64,000 nucleotides of DNA from Quatrionicoccus australiensis (GCF_020510425.1 NZ_JAHBAH010000002.1:62001-126000); one strand, 5' to 3'. Positions 26,362-35,495 are shown, counted from the first letter of the stretch. Notes: a model not told the origin generated them from the sequence alone. Made by a program: numbers and translations.

Positions 26362-27696
26362 ATGGCTCAAAACCCAAACACTTCCGGTACCGAAAAGGCG
26401 ACAGCAGTAGTTGTCGCAGATCGCGCTCGCGAGGTCAGAAAGCACAATACAGAGATTGGCTATCGAGTCCAATCCGGGCACTTGTCGCTGCTGAGCCGGA
26501 AGATGATCAACGTCTTGCTGTACTACGCACAGCGTATGCGCGGAGAAGAGGACGCTGAAGGTAAATACTGGGTTGAAGTGTCCAAGATCGTCAAGGACGC
26601 AAAATTTAACTCGCGAGACTACGAGTTGTTGCGCGAAAGCCTCGATGAGCTGCAATCGGTCAAGATTATTCGACAGACAGAAAACGGCGGCATTACGTCC
26701 GACGTGCTGATCCCCAGCTTTACGATCGACAACATGGTCCACTCAACCAACGAGGCGCTGTCCACCGGTCAGAAAAAGCGAGGAGGAAAACTAATCGTCG
26801 GCTTTTCGCTTCCGGTTGGCGTCAAAGAGTTGCTTCTCAATCCGAAAAGCAACTACACGGTGCTTCCGATCAACTACGTCGCTAGCCTACGGACAATTGG
26901 TGGTCTGGTTCTGTACGAGATCACCAAGCGCTATTCCACGAACCCGTCAGGAGTTACCAATCGCGAGACCTGGCAGTGGTGGTGGAGGATTCTCACCGGG
27001 GCCGCGGATGGAGCAACGCACCCGGAATACAAATATTTCAAGCGCGACGTTATCAAGAAGGCTGTTGATGAAATCAATTCGGTCACCGATCTTCGCATCG
27101 AGCTGATTGAGTTCAAGGAAGGGCGCTGGATCAAGGATCTGCAATTTACCGTTGAGCTGGCCAAGCAGGGCAGCTTTGACCTCGATCCGCCGCCGATCGA
27201 TAACACGCTGCTGTCTCGCATTACAGCCCTTGGCGTCTCAACCTCCGAGGCGGAAAAACTCATTTCCAAGCACGGCGAAGATGAGCTGAAGGCCAACCTC
27301 GAAGTTGTCGAAGAGCGAGTATCGAAGCCCAACTTGCCTCAACTCGATTCTCCGGCTGCGTACCTCAAGACAGCCCTCAAAAACCGCTACGGTGACGGTC
27401 GAAAGGCTCAGAAAGAGGCTAGCACCAAGCAAGCAGAGAAGGTGGCCAAGAAGGTTGCCGAGACAAATGCAGCAGCAGAAGAGGAACAAAATCTTCGCAG
27501 AAGCCTTGCAAACGAGGCTAGGGACCGGTTTGAGGCACTTTCCGAACAGGAACAACAGGAACTACTCAGTCGCTTCATAGAGACGCTAAAAGGCCCTGCG
27601 CTTACGTCTTTTCGGAAGTCCGGACTCAAGACACAACTGGTCTCGGCAACATTCAACGGCTGGTTGGTAGAGGCTTTTGCTCTATCGGGCGCTTAA
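26362..27696 (+). CDS. Plasmid replication initiator (Rep_3/RepB type)
   Basis: A 444-residue protein. The N-terminal half reads like the paired winged-helix domains of Rep_3 initiators (SGHLSLLSRKMINVLLYYAQ, VASLRTIGGLVLYEITKRY, TWQWWWRILTGA). The C-terminal third is a charged, coiled region (residues about 340-400), longer than in small initiators. It lies 55 bases downstream of the last iteron, which it should bind both to start replication and to limit its own expression. parA begins 115 bases downstream. Confidence 0.85.
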   Translation: MAQNPNTSGTEKATAVVVADRAREVRKHNTEIGYRVQSGHLSLLSRKMINVLLYYAQRMRGEEDAEGKYWVEVSKIVKDAKFNSRDYELLRESLDELQSVKIIRQTENGGITSDVLIPSFTIDNMVHSTNEALSTGQKKRGGKLIVGFSLPVGVKELLLNPKSNYTVLPINYVASLRTIGGLVLYEITKRYSTNPSGVTNRETWQWWWRILTGAADGATHPEYKYFKRDVIKKAVDEINSVTDLRIELIEFKEGRWIKDLQFTVELAKQGSFDLDPPPIDNTLLSRITALGVSTSEAEKLISKHGEDELKANLEVVEERVSKPNLPQLDSPAAYLKTALKNRYGDGRKAQKEASTKQAEKVAKKVAETNAAAEEEQNLRRSLANEARDRFEALSEQEQQELLSRFIETLKGPALTSFRKSGLKTQLVSATFNGWLVEAFALSGA

Positions 27697-27810
27697 ACCG
27701 TGTTGTTTCGATTTTTCAACAACAATATTAAATAATCGCAATATCCTATTGTTATCGTGATGGATGTCATATAGCATGACAGCCATTGTTATTCGCAATG
27801 GGGTTAAAAT

Positions 27811-28890
27811 ATGTCGGAAACACAAGCAGTTAGCGCTCTCCGCGACCCGACTTTCCGTGGAAAGTTTGTTTGTGATGCTTTGGTGTGGCCTTCCATCTCT
27901 CTCCACATACTGAAAAAACTGACAGGAAAAGAGACGGGCGATGGCGCTCGGCATGTATATCGTCCTGCGGATGTACGAAAGCTAAAGCTTGCCCAGTACG
28001 AAAACGAAGAATCGTCGGTCAATCGTAAGCCCCCACCGGTTGTGAATTGCCGCATGGCCAAGGGCGGAACAGGTAAGACAACTGTTGCTGCCAATCTAGG
28101 AACTGCGTTCTCGTTCATGGGCTACAAGACCCTGATGATCGACGCTGATCCTCAAGCCTCCCTGACCAACATGATGGGAATTGACGCCTCCTCCGAGGAC
28201 ATCACGCACATCGGGCACCTGATGGAGCAGTTTGTTGGAAACAAGGGCCATGTTGACGTTGCCTCAGCAGTTCGCAATGTCTTTTCGGAAGGTATGCTGG
28301 ACATCATTCCCGCTGATATCACCCTGACTAACGCAGATGGCTGGTTGATGAACCAGATGCAACGTGAGACTGTGTTCGATCGCCTTCTGGTAAGCAATAA
28401 GGACTTCTTTGAGCAATACGACGTAATCGTTGTCGACTCTGCTCCCGGTACGTCGCTTCTCTCGATGAATATCATGGTAGCTACCCGTACGCAGCTCGCT
28501 GTGTGTTGGCTCGATCGCGAAAATCTCAAGGCCTTGCCGATCCTTCTTGGTAATGTCGATGAGATCAATGCTGCTTACCCGAACCATGCTTCAGACGTTG
28601 AGATTGTCGCTAACGGTTATTCTGCGATCTACAAGCAATCGAAGGAAGCGCTGGAGGTGTTGGTTGCTAAGTATCCGCACCAGCTCAATGAGAACGTGAT
28701 CCAGCAATTCTCTGGTTTTCATCGTCAGCAAGCGCTGCCCGGTGGTGAATGCAAAGGAGCCGTTGTTGAGCAAGACCAAAGCTCTCCTGGTGCAAAGGCC
28801 ATGCTTGATCTGGCCAAGTCGCTTCTAGGTCGATACAAGATTACGCTTGCCGGATTCGACGAGTCGATTCCATCTACACGCGGCAACTAA
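27811..28890 (+). CDS. parA: ParA partition ATPase
   Basis: A 359-residue type Ia partition ATPase. About 80 N-terminal residues carry a MerR/HTH-like DNA-binding region. A deviant Walker A motif follows (KGGTGKTTVAANLG, near residue 90), then MIDADPQASLTNMMG and VIVVDSAPG. ParA uses ATP to move plasmid copies apart and usually represses its own operon through the N-terminal HTH. The parB gene starts 12 bases downstream. Confidence 0.92.
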   Translation: MSETQAVSALRDPTFRGKFVCDALVWPSISLHILKKLTGKETGDGARHVYRPADVRKLKLAQYENEESSVNRKPPPVVNCRMAKGGTGKTTVAANLGTAFSFMGYKTLMIDADPQASLTNMMGIDASSEDITHIGHLMEQFVGNKGHVDVASAVRNVFSEGMLDIIPADITLTNADGWLMNQMQRETVFDRLLVSNKDFFEQYDVIVVDSAPGTSLLSMNIMVATRTQLAVCWLDRENLKALPILLGNVDEINAAYPNHASDVEIVANGYSAIYKQSKEALEVLVAKYPHQLNENVIQQFSGFHRQQALPGGECKGAVVEQDQSSPGAKAMLDLAKSLLGRYKITLAGFDESIPSTRGN

Positions 28891-28901
28891 GGGAGATTGC
28901 C

Positions 28902-29885
28902 ATGGCTAAGCTCAGCGGTTTGATTGGTAGCGGCAAGGTTGGCAAGGCTGACCAGAAGGTGGTCGATGCGATGCCGGATGCACCGGCTGCTGCCGCGCTA
29001 GACTCTAGCAATGAAGCGTCAACTCCTGAGGCGCTAGACTCTAGCACTCATGCTACTGTCGCCAAGACCAAGGCCGCGCTAGACTCTAGCACTGCCAAAA
29101 CAGCCGTTACCGAGATGGCAGTTTCCTGCATTCGCCCTTCTCCGTACCAAGTGCGAGCCGTGGCTGACACCGACTACATCGAAACGTTGATGGCCAGTGT
29201 CGCCCAGTCTGGCGTTATCAGCCCAATCGTTGTTCGAGCGCTAGACTCTAGCATCCACGAAGTTATTGCTGGCCACCATCGCCTTGAGGCATGCCGTCGT
29301 CTCGGCCATTCCAGTGTGCCGGTTGTTGTTCGCAAAATGACCGATGCTCAGGCGGCATGTGCGCTGACCTCCGATAACTTCGTACGCAAAGAACTGTCGG
29401 ATTACGAGCGCTACAAGCATGCAAAGCTCCTAAAGGATCACGAGTTCTGCAAAACGAACAGTGAGATCGGGCAGGTTCTGGGCGTGTCTCGCCAACTCGT
29501 TGGCTTCCTCTTTGGTTTCGATGATTTCCCGGCTGGTGCAAAAGCGATCCTCGAAGTGAACCCCAAGATTCTTGGTGCCACTCAAGCCAATGAACTTAGG
29601 GATATCGCCCGTGAGGAACCGGATGTTTTCACCGAGGCGATTGCTCTGCTGGCTGAGGAAAAGCTGCGTCAGAACCAGATTCGCCAATGGGTCGAGTCGA
29701 AGTTTAGATCTGCGTCGGTTCGTATGCAGCGCCGCCAAGAAATCAAAATCCAGAAGCCCGGTTTGCGCTCGCCAATCAAGCTGACCTACACTGACCGCGA
29801 AGCAAAAATTCAGGCTGAAGGCCTGGATGTCGAGAAGCTCAAGAAGCTGATTGAAGACAACCTGGACAGCTTGATTACTCAATAG
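28902..29885 (+). CDS. parB: ParB partition protein with embedded palindromes
   Basis: A 327-residue ParB. The ParB/Srx-type domain (SCIRPSPYQVRA, then HEVIAGHHRLEACRRLG) spans roughly residues 73-145. An HTH follows (SEIGQVLGVSRQLVGFLFG), then a C-terminal part. ParB binds a centromere (parS) and works with ParA. Four times (residues 32-36, 44-48, 59-63, 113-117) the protein contains ALDSS, each encoded by exactly the same DNA palindrome. Three lie in a probably disordered N-terminal tail and one in a loop of the ParB domain, where most relatives have no such insert. A terminator follows at 29887. Confidence 0.9.
   Translation: MAKLSGLIGSGKVGKADQKVVDAMPDAPAAAALDSSNEASTPEALDSSTHATVAKTKAALDSSTAKTAVTEMAVSCIRPSPYQVRAVADTDYIETLMASVAQSGVISPIVVRALDSSIHEVIAGHHRLEACRRLGHSSVPVVVRKMTDAQAACALTSDNFVRKELSDYERYKHAKLLKDHEFCKTNSEIGQVLGVSRQLVGFLFGFDDFPAGAKAILEVNPKILGATQANELRDIAREEPDVFTEAIALLAEEKLRQNQIRQWVESKFRSASVRMQRRQEIKIQKPGLRSPIKLTYTDREAKIQAEGLDVEKLKKLIEDNLDSLITQ
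28997..29252. repeat. Four GCTAGACTCTAGC palindromes inside parB (putative parS)
   Basis: The 13-bp palindrome GCTAGA-C-TCTAGC occurs at 28997, 29033, 29078 and 29240, always within the 16-mer GCGCTAGACTCTAGCA and always in the same reading frame. Identity at every base, although the code would allow other codons, points to selection on the DNA rather than on the peptide. A centromere is the obvious candidate. Confidence 0.75.
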
Positions 29886-29886
29886 C

Positions 29887-29910
29887 TAACGCCCTACGGG
29901 GCGTTTTTGT
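29887..29910 (+). terminator. Terminator of the parAB operon
   Basis: AACGCCC-TAC-GGGGCGTT followed by TTTT, directly after the parB stop. Confidence 0.85.
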
Positions 29911-29920
29911 TGAAGCAAGG

Positions 29921-30600
29921 TTGGCAAGGCTGACCGGAATGGTCGATGCGATGCCGGATGCACCGGCTGCTGCCGCGCTAGACTCTAGCAATGAAGCGTC
30001 AACTCCTGAGGCGCTAGACTCTAGCACTCATGCTACTGTCGCCAAGACCAAGGCCGCGCTAGACTCTAGCACTGCCAAAACAGCCGTTACCGAGATGGCA
30101 GTTTCCTGCATTCGCCCTTCTCCGTACCAAGTGCGAGCCGTGGCTGACACCGACTACATCGAAACGTTGATGGCCAGTGTCGCCCAGTCTGGCGTTATCA
30201 GCCCAATCGTTGTTTGAGCGCTAGACTCTAGCATCCACGAAGTTATTGCTGGCCACCATCGCCTTGAGGCGTGCCGTCGTCTCGGCCATTCCAGTGTGCC
30301 GGTTGTTGTTCGCAAAATGACCGATGCTCAGGCGGCATGTGCGCTGACCTCCGATAACTTCGTACGCAAAGAGCTGTCGGATTACGAGCGCTACAAGCAT
30401 GCAAAGCTCCTAAAGGATCGCGAGTTCTGCAAAACGAATAGTGAGATCGGGCAGGTTCTGGGCGTGTCTCGCCAACTCGTTGGCTTCCGAATTGGCTTCG
30501 ATGTTTTCTCGGTTGGTGCAAAAGCGATCACTTGAAGTGACCCCAAAGACTCTTGGTGCCACTCAGGCCAATGAACTTAGGGATATCGCCCGTGAGGAAG
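29921..30600 (+). pseudogene. Decayed second copy of parB
   Basis: From about 29921 the sequence repeats parB with few changes, but it lacks the first ~18 codons. It has a nonsense change (CGA to TGA at 30215-30217, right before the fourth palindrome) and frame disruptions near 30500-30535. Homology ends near 30597. It is a recent duplication of the preceding gene. All four palindromes survive intact. Confidence 0.85.
29977..30232. repeat. Second set of four palindromes in the parB pseudogene
   Basis: GCTAGACTCTAGC at 29977, 30013, 30058 and 30220, with the same spacing (36, 45 and 162 bp) as in the intact gene. With parB this gives eight identical sites within 1.25 kb. Confidence 0.75.
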
Positions 30601-30850
30601 CCGAGGCAAAGAGAGATAGCGATCGCCTTTATGCCGAAGAGGCGCGTCTGAATGTAATGGTTGTTGAGTTGTTTGGAAAAAGTCCGAAGAAGCCAGATGT
30701 GGTTAGCTTTTCAGCCGATCTGGCTGAATCAACGCTTTTTTGCAAAGCCAATCGAAACAAGCCTCGCGGGCTGATCGACACCTTTGGCAACTCAGGTCTC
30801 GTCCGGGATCTTGTCCATCATGCCAAATTAATGTTGATTAGCGGTTTTTC
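30598..30850 (+). pseudogene. Unrelated coding tail fused to the parB relic
   Basis: After parB homology ends, the frame continues with a different coding-like sequence (EEAEAKRDSDRLYAEEARL, KSPKKPDVVSFSADLAES, LIDTFGNSGLVRDLVHHAKL) that runs into the convergent integrase gene. It may be the end of another plasmid gene joined by the duplication. I do not recognise it. Confidence 0.35.
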
Positions 30851-32761
30851 TCAAGACAGCTGGGCAAAGGCCATCAGTTTCTCAACGGCGGATTTCCGCC
30901 GTTTTCTACTTGCATGGGTGTAGATCGCGGTAACGGCGACGCTGCTATGCCCGAGGTTCTCCTGCACCTCATGGATCTCTGCTCCGGCTTCCAATGCGTG
31001 CGTGGCGTGCGTGTGGCGCAGCCAATGCGTTGAAGCCTGGATCAAGTGCCCGGCATCCATCGCTGTTTCCATTTTTGAGGCAGCAATCTTGAAATGGGCT
31101 TTGAACATCCGGTAGATCTGGGACTCGGACATTGGCTGCCGTTCGTAGAAGTCTTTTTTCTTGACCCGCCATGAGCCATCGCCAAGGGTCAGGAAAATCC
31201 GTTGTCCTTCAGGCCATGATGCAACATCACGACCAAGGCCAATCACCTCTCCGTAATGGGACATAGCTGCCATGACTGCATTCGGAATCGGCACAGTCCG
31301 GAGCTTGTTTCGCTTGCCAAGCACCTCGATGTCCCAGCCGTTTCCATCAAGCGCACGTTTGATGCCGGGATTAGGCTTACCTGGATATTCTTTATGCAAA
31401 GCTATGCGGGCTTCGGTAATTTCAGAAAGACGCAGACCCAGGCCATAGGCAAACACCAATGCAAGGTAGAGCCGGTGAAACTTTTCACTGCGATCCATCT
31501 CATTTGTGGCTGCAATGACTGTATGCCATTGCTCCATCGTGAGGCTGTGATCTGCGCGAATTTTCGCTTCAGGTGAGTAGTTACAGGAAACGCCATCCCA
31601 CGGGTTGGAATCCAAATATTTCTGACGAACGAGCCATTCGCACATCGTTGTTAGAGTTGAGATTGCCTGCTTCTGACTGGTAGGTGACAACGGTCCGGCA
31701 AAGGGTTTCCAGTCGTCACACCATCGAGGCGTGGAGCGGGCACCGATCCAACGTTCTCGGGGCAGGTTCCAGAACCAGAGCTTCCCTTCCTCCAGAGAGT
31801 CGAGGAAATCCCGATAGCTGATGCAATCTTCTATAGTTGCGGAGGAGAGGGCTTTTTGACGCTCGAAGACCATCCAAAGCAGGAAGCGTTCAGCCTGCCC
31901 TCGATAACTGCGGACTGTGTGTTCCTTCGAGCCAATGCTCCTTAGCCACGTATTTATGGCGTCAAAGTCGTCTCGGGCTTCCATTTTGTTCGAATAACAA
32001 CGGTTTGATCCGGAAATCCCGCTCAGATCGTTCGGGAGCATCAACCGCTCCATGGGAACAATGTCTGCTTCGAGAGGCATCAACCGTGGATTTGGCTTGG
32101 TAATAACAGGAAGGTTTTCCGACAGCATGAGCTTGTTCTCCGCCATCCAGCGCTGGATACGCTGGGCTGCGACAGGTCCGACTTTCGGCACCTTCCGGTA
32201 CCAAAGCTGCCCACGCTTCTTCATGCTGTCTGCCAATTTGCGCAAATCCCCTAAGTCAGCGGCGATCAGACGCTCTGCAATTGCTTTCTCCAACCAGGCG
32301 TCCACAGGATCATCTTGCTTCGGATCTTCAGCAATCCAGTCTTCCAGCCAAGTCACCGTATCGCGCAGTTTTCGGATCAATCGCTCGTTGCGGTGAGCTT
32401 TACGGGAAATGGATTTGTCTGTTGCGGAACCGTAGCGCTCTTCGAAAAGCTCGACCAGCTCAGCTTCTGTGTAGAAAAAGTCCGGATCGACCTCGGCCTG
32501 AAAATCATTAAGGCTGACCGTTGGCTGGGTTTCGATGCGCTGGATTTGAGATGGAGAAAGCTTGAGCAGTCGCGCCAGTGGTGGCTTTGATTTACGAGCT
32601 GCCGAATACAGTTCGTCCTGCAACCAACGCAACGTTTGCTTTGCGCGAGGAAGATCACGCCCGGTGACCAGGTAGCGTTCGCCAAGGTCAGCAAGGTTCA
32701 AACCTTCAAGCCAGCCACGATAAAAGGCAAAGTGTGCGCCGTTGATTTTCCGGTCGGTCAT
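30851..32761 (-). CDS. Large tyrosine recombinase/integrase
   Basis: A 636-residue tyrosine recombinase. The catalytic residues are visible in GLRLSEITEARI (first Arg), HWLRHTHATHALEAG (H-x-x-R) and NLGHSSVAVTAIYTHAS (His and Tyr nucleophile). A core-binding SAM-like domain lies around residues 265-400 (VRSYRGQAERFLLWMVF). The first 260 residues are an unusual long extension. Its place next to parAB suggests resolution of plasmid multimers or integration. The ATG at 32761 lacks a clear ribosome binding site. Confidence 0.85.
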   Translation of the reverse strand: MTDRKINGAHFAFYRGWLEGLNLADLGERYLVTGRDLPRAKQTLRWLQDELYSAARKSKPPLARLLKLSPSQIQRIETQPTVSLNDFQAEVDPDFFYTEAELVELFEERYGSATDKSISRKAHRNERLIRKLRDTVTWLEDWIAEDPKQDDPVDAWLEKAIAERLIAADLGDLRKLADSMKKRGQLWYRKVPKVGPVAAQRIQRWMAENKLMLSENLPVITKPNPRLMPLEADIVPMERLMLPNDLSGISGSNRCYSNKMEARDDFDAINTWLRSIGSKEHTVRSYRGQAERFLLWMVFERQKALSSATIEDCISYRDFLDSLEEGKLWFWNLPRERWIGARSTPRWCDDWKPFAGPLSPTSQKQAISTLTTMCEWLVRQKYLDSNPWDGVSCNYSPEAKIRADHSLTMEQWHTVIAATNEMDRSEKFHRLYLALVFAYGLGLRLSEITEARIALHKEYPGKPNPGIKRALDGNGWDIEVLGKRNKLRTVPIPNAVMAAMSHYGEVIGLGRDVASWPEGQRIFLTLGDGSWRVKKKDFYERQPMSESQIYRMFKAHFKIAASKMETAMDAGHLIQASTHWLRHTHATHALEAGAEIHEVQENLGHSSVAVTAIYTHASRKRRKSAVEKLMAFAQLS

Positions 32762-33128
32762 CAGTAAGCCATTGAATCGATGTTAAGAAGTTCTTGCAAC
32801 GTAATGAGAATACAGGAAAAACATAAAAATATAAACGCCTGATAATAACAATAATCAAGCATATAAATTATGTACTTTGATCCATGGCGAATTAACTAGG
32901 GGGTCTTAGGCTGCTTTTGCCCAATGCCCCGAAATGGTAAAAATAAGCTGAAGCTAATGGATAGGCAGGCGCCGCCCATAAACTGGCGTTATGTCTAGAA
33001 GTCGAGCGCCAGAGTAACAATCCCCCGGTAGAGCCGGTGGCCTTAATTATGTGAGCCGCTCAAAGCGGCTATGCGGGGACTCTAACGCGGCCCCGAATTC
33101 TTGGCGCCATCCTCTGGCGCCCCATCGG
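32762..33128. other. AT-rich spacer plus IS200-like end hairpins
   Basis: 32762-32930 is AT-rich and probably carries the integrase promoter. From about 32980 the DNA becomes a chain of hairpins: CTGGCG / CGCCAG (around 32981-33013), CCGGTAGAGCCGG, GCCGCTCAAAGCGGC (33056-33070) and GGCGCC...GGCGCC near 33100-33120. Subterminal hairpins of this sort mark ends of IS200/IS605 elements and fit the transposase relic next to them. Confidence 0.4.
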
Positions 33129-33476
33129 TCACACGAGATTGAACTGATCCAACCGCTCGTCCTCCTTCTCTTGATCTCGGATGCACTTCCGAATCACCCC
33201 TTCATCTCGCCCAACCGTCGACACGAAATATCCTCTTGCCCAGAAGTACTGAACGACAAAATTGCGCATTCGCTCTCCGTACACTCTGGCTATGTGGATC
33301 GCACTTTTACTGTTTATATTGATCGCTATGAGCACCTCTCCCAGTGCCATGTGGAGCTCGCCGCAATGCGGACAGAGGCGGGATATGGCCGCTGGCTCGG
33401 CTTTGATGTGGTATTCGTCCTCAAGCTCCTTCCGGTCAAGTTCTCGGAGGCCGGGGAGGTTCAGGATGCCAGTCAT
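33129..33476 (-). pseudogene. Chimeric transposase relic (ISL3-like start joined to IS200 end)
   Basis: The 115-codon frame joins two unrelated pieces. Residues 1-42 (TGILNLPGLRELDRKELE, CPHCGELH) look like the zinc-finger start of an ISL3-family transposase. Residues from about 48 on (ARVYGERMRNFVVQYFWARG, YFVSTVGRDEGVIRKCIR) are the C-terminal end of an IS200/IS605 TnpA, with part of the enzyme missing. It is a product of IS insertion and deletion and is unlikely to be active. Confidence 0.6.
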
Positions 33477-33492
33477 TTTGCGGATTTCAGAT

Positions 33493-33529
33493 GTAAAAAA
33501 CCCCCGGCAGCAGAACTGCGCGGGGGTTG
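33493..33529 (-). terminator. Terminator after the higBA-like operon
   Basis: On the minus strand AACCCCCGCGCAG...CTGC-CGGGGGTTTTTT forms a GC-rich stem with a T run, 8 bases after the antitoxin stop. Confidence 0.75.
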
Positions 33530-33536
33530 GTGAGAA

Positions 33537-33869
33537 TTACTGGACAGACAACTGAACGTGCTTGCCTGTCCTTGCCAGCATGTCCACCAATGCGTCAATG
33601 GTGAATTTAATGGCCTTCTTGTTGATTACGTCGGAAACACGCGGACGTGTCACGCCAAGAATCTCCGCCGCTTCAGCTTGCTTGAGCTTCTTCGCTTCAA
33701 TCCATCCCGCCAGTTCGGTCATCAAGGAATCTTTGATGGACAGCTTTTCGGAGATGATTCGTTGCGATTCAGCCTTCAGCGCTGCCGCTTCTTTCGGTTC
33801 GAACCCCAAGTCTGCGAACACGTTGCCGCCGACAGGGGTAATGTGCATGGATTTGGTCTCGATGCTCAT
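33537..33869 (-). CDS. XRE-family antitoxin (HigA-like)
   Basis: A 110-residue protein with a C-terminal HTH (KLKQAEAAEILGVTRPRVSD) typical of HigA-type antitoxins. Its start overlaps the stop of the RelE-like toxin gene by four bases, giving a toxin-first operon. The antitoxin neutralises the toxin and normally represses the operon. A GC-rich terminator follows. On a plasmid such a pair promotes retention. Confidence 0.85.
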   Translation of the reverse strand: MSIETKSMHITPVGGNVFADLGFEPKEAAALKAESQRIISEKLSIKDSLMTELAGWIEAKKLKQAEAAEILGVTRPRVSDVINKKAIKFTIDALVDMLARTGKHVQLSVQ

Positions 33870-34213
33870 TTCTTACTCCTTTCCTGGATAACAGCCTTGT
33901 AGCGAGCGGCCGTAATGTCCTTGTCATGTTTGCTGGTTGAAGTCGTCTTCTTCTTGAAGCAGTGCAACACATAAACCGCTTCCGGAAACTTGGCGACGTA
34001 CATTACGCGGAACCAACCGTCGTCGAGATTGATGCGGATTTCTTTCGTTCCCGCACCAACCACATCGAACGGCTTCCAGTCGTCGGGTTCAAGCCCTGCC
34101 TGAACCTGACTAAGCTGGTGTCCTGCCTCCTTGCGAGCATTAGGTGTGAAGATGTCGTCATCCTTGATGTCTCGCAGCGAAGACCCTCGCCAGTCAATCG
34201 GTTTCTCGCTCAT
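33866..34213 (-). CDS. RelE/HigB-family toxin
   Basis: A 115-residue protein with the conserved segment of phage-derived RelE-like toxins: EIRINLDDGWFRVMYVAKF followed by YVLHCFKKKTTSTSKHD. Such toxins cleave mRNA on the ribosome. The partner antitoxin gene lies directly downstream, overlapping by four bases. An N-terminal extension of about 40 residues precedes the core. Confidence 0.85.
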   Translation of the reverse strand: MSEKPIDWRGSSLRDIKDDDIFTPNARKEAGHQLSQVQAGLEPDDWKPFDVVGAGTKEIRINLDDGWFRVMYVAKFPEAVYVLHCFKKKTTSTSKHDKDITAARYKAVIQERSKK

Positions 34214-34259
34214 ATGCCTCCCTTACATTAGTGTATCAAATTTTGTACGCGATGCAAGG

Positions 34260-34568
34260 TCAGCCATGGCACGGACAGGGATTGCCCGTGCCGTCGTTGC
34301 AAGAACTGCATTTGGCCATTTCCGCAGACTCAGCAGCAAAGTTGTAGCCGTACTGCCAGGCTTGCAACAGAGCCGGCTCATCCCGGAACAGCGCAGGCGG
34401 CTCGTGCTCATCATTCCGGTAATAGCAAAGCCCTCATTCTTCAGCATCCCTCATTACGTCATACATTTCTTCAGAAGAAGCGTCAGACGGCATCAAGAGA
34501 TTGGTAAACTTGGCTTGAACGTAAGCAATGCGGACTTTTAGCGTCCCGCCCAAAGAGGAAAGTGACAC
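34260..34568 (-). pseudogene. Small ORF interrupted by one in-frame TGA
   Basis: From GTG 34568, behind a GGAG site, 44 codons read coding-like (LKVRIAYVQAKFTNLLMP) to a TGA at 34434-34436. The same frame then continues for 57 codons (NDEHEPPALFRDEPALLQAW, then CSSCNDGTGNPCPCHG) to a second TGA at 34260. The ending has a Cys-rich CxxC...CPC pattern. The whole looks like one small protein broken by a nonsense codon; no start codon could serve the second half well. The family is unknown. Confidence 0.4.
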
Positions 34569-34981
34569 TTGAATAACTCCTTAAAAATACGCGGAGCCAT
34601 ACCCTATGCGGGCATAGCGTACCCGCAGGGTTTTGAGATTTGCGCCCTCAAGCTGTATAGCTCTTGAGCTTTCGTTTCTGACGAAACAGTGACGTTACAA
34701 CTTGTATTGGCAGACCACGACCCTACAAAAAGTCGTGCTCAATTTTGACAGGCTGTGATGGCCGCAATAGCCCGGTGACAGCTCACCTTGCAAGGTGCTC
34801 AATGCACCTGAAAGCAAAGTCATCATACCGGGAGATATGCCGGCGTTCAACTACGCAGGGAGAGATGCACTACACAGGGTAGTCATCGCCAAACCCACAA
34901 GAATTTCCGGAGAATGAAGTTGCTGGCCGATGGCCGTAAAAATCAAAACCAACAACTTTTTCCGGATACCCCGAATTCATT
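34569..34981. other. Intergenic region with short hairpins
   Basis: No gene is recognised. Several small hairpins are visible (for example CTCAAG/CTTGAG at 34647-34668 and GTTTC-TGAC-GAAAC at 34674-34687). They could belong to a small RNA or a plasmid control region, but nothing decides this. Confidence 0.3.
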
Positions 34982-35419
34982 ATGACCATGCGCGAATACG
35001 CGCGGGCATCCGTCATGGATGTGGGTATTCGTATCTCAGGGGTTATGCTGGGCACGGTTGCGATTGGTGCAATTCAAGCGCTTTTATCTGCTATTGCAAC
35101 CGTTATCAGTCGTCTTCCTCCTTGGTTGAAGATGGCTGTAATAGTTGCCGCTATCGTGGCCGTACTCCATCCGCGAACGCGAGTCTGGATTGCCGAACAA
35201 TGGCGGTTGTATAGTCCGGCGGCCTTGAATGTCTGGAATGACCTTGCGCCAGCCATCATGAAATTTGGGCAGCTGGCACAAGCGAAGCGCTTTGCAGCTG
35301 AGGCACTACCTGTGACACCGCATACTTCGGCGGTATCGCAATCAGCATGTGAACATGATCTGACATCAGGTGCCCTTTGCCACCCCGGCATAGCCGGGGG
35401 ATTTCCCGTGATGGTTTAA
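34982..35419 (+). CDS. Hypothetical membrane protein
   Basis: A 145-residue frame. Residues 15-40 (ISGVMLGTVAIGAIQALLSA) and 48-62 (LKMAVIVAAIVAVLHP) are hydrophobic enough for two membrane spans, followed by a basic, aromatic segment (RVWIAEQWRLYSPAALNVW). The tail after residue 110 is less convincing. The ATG at 34982 and one at 34988 are both possible; neither has a strong ribosome binding site. No family is recognised. Confidence 0.4.
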   Translation: MTMREYARASVMDVGIRISGVMLGTVAIGAIQALLSAIATVISRLPPWLKMAVIVAAIVAVLHPRTRVWIAEQWRLYSPAALNVWNDLAPAIMKFGQLAQAKRFAAEALPVTPHTSAVSQSACEHDLTSGALCHPGIAGGFPVMV

Positions 35420-35495
35420 ATCTGCGCTTGCAGATTTATTAAATGATCCGCACACTACTATCTATTGCTTGTCCATCACTACCGCAAGGTTTTTC

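Noticed and set aside
34569..34981. A possible antisense RNA or single-strand origin, suggested by several hairpins.
   Set aside because: The hairpins are short and no promoter-terminator pair or nick-site motif supports a specific call.
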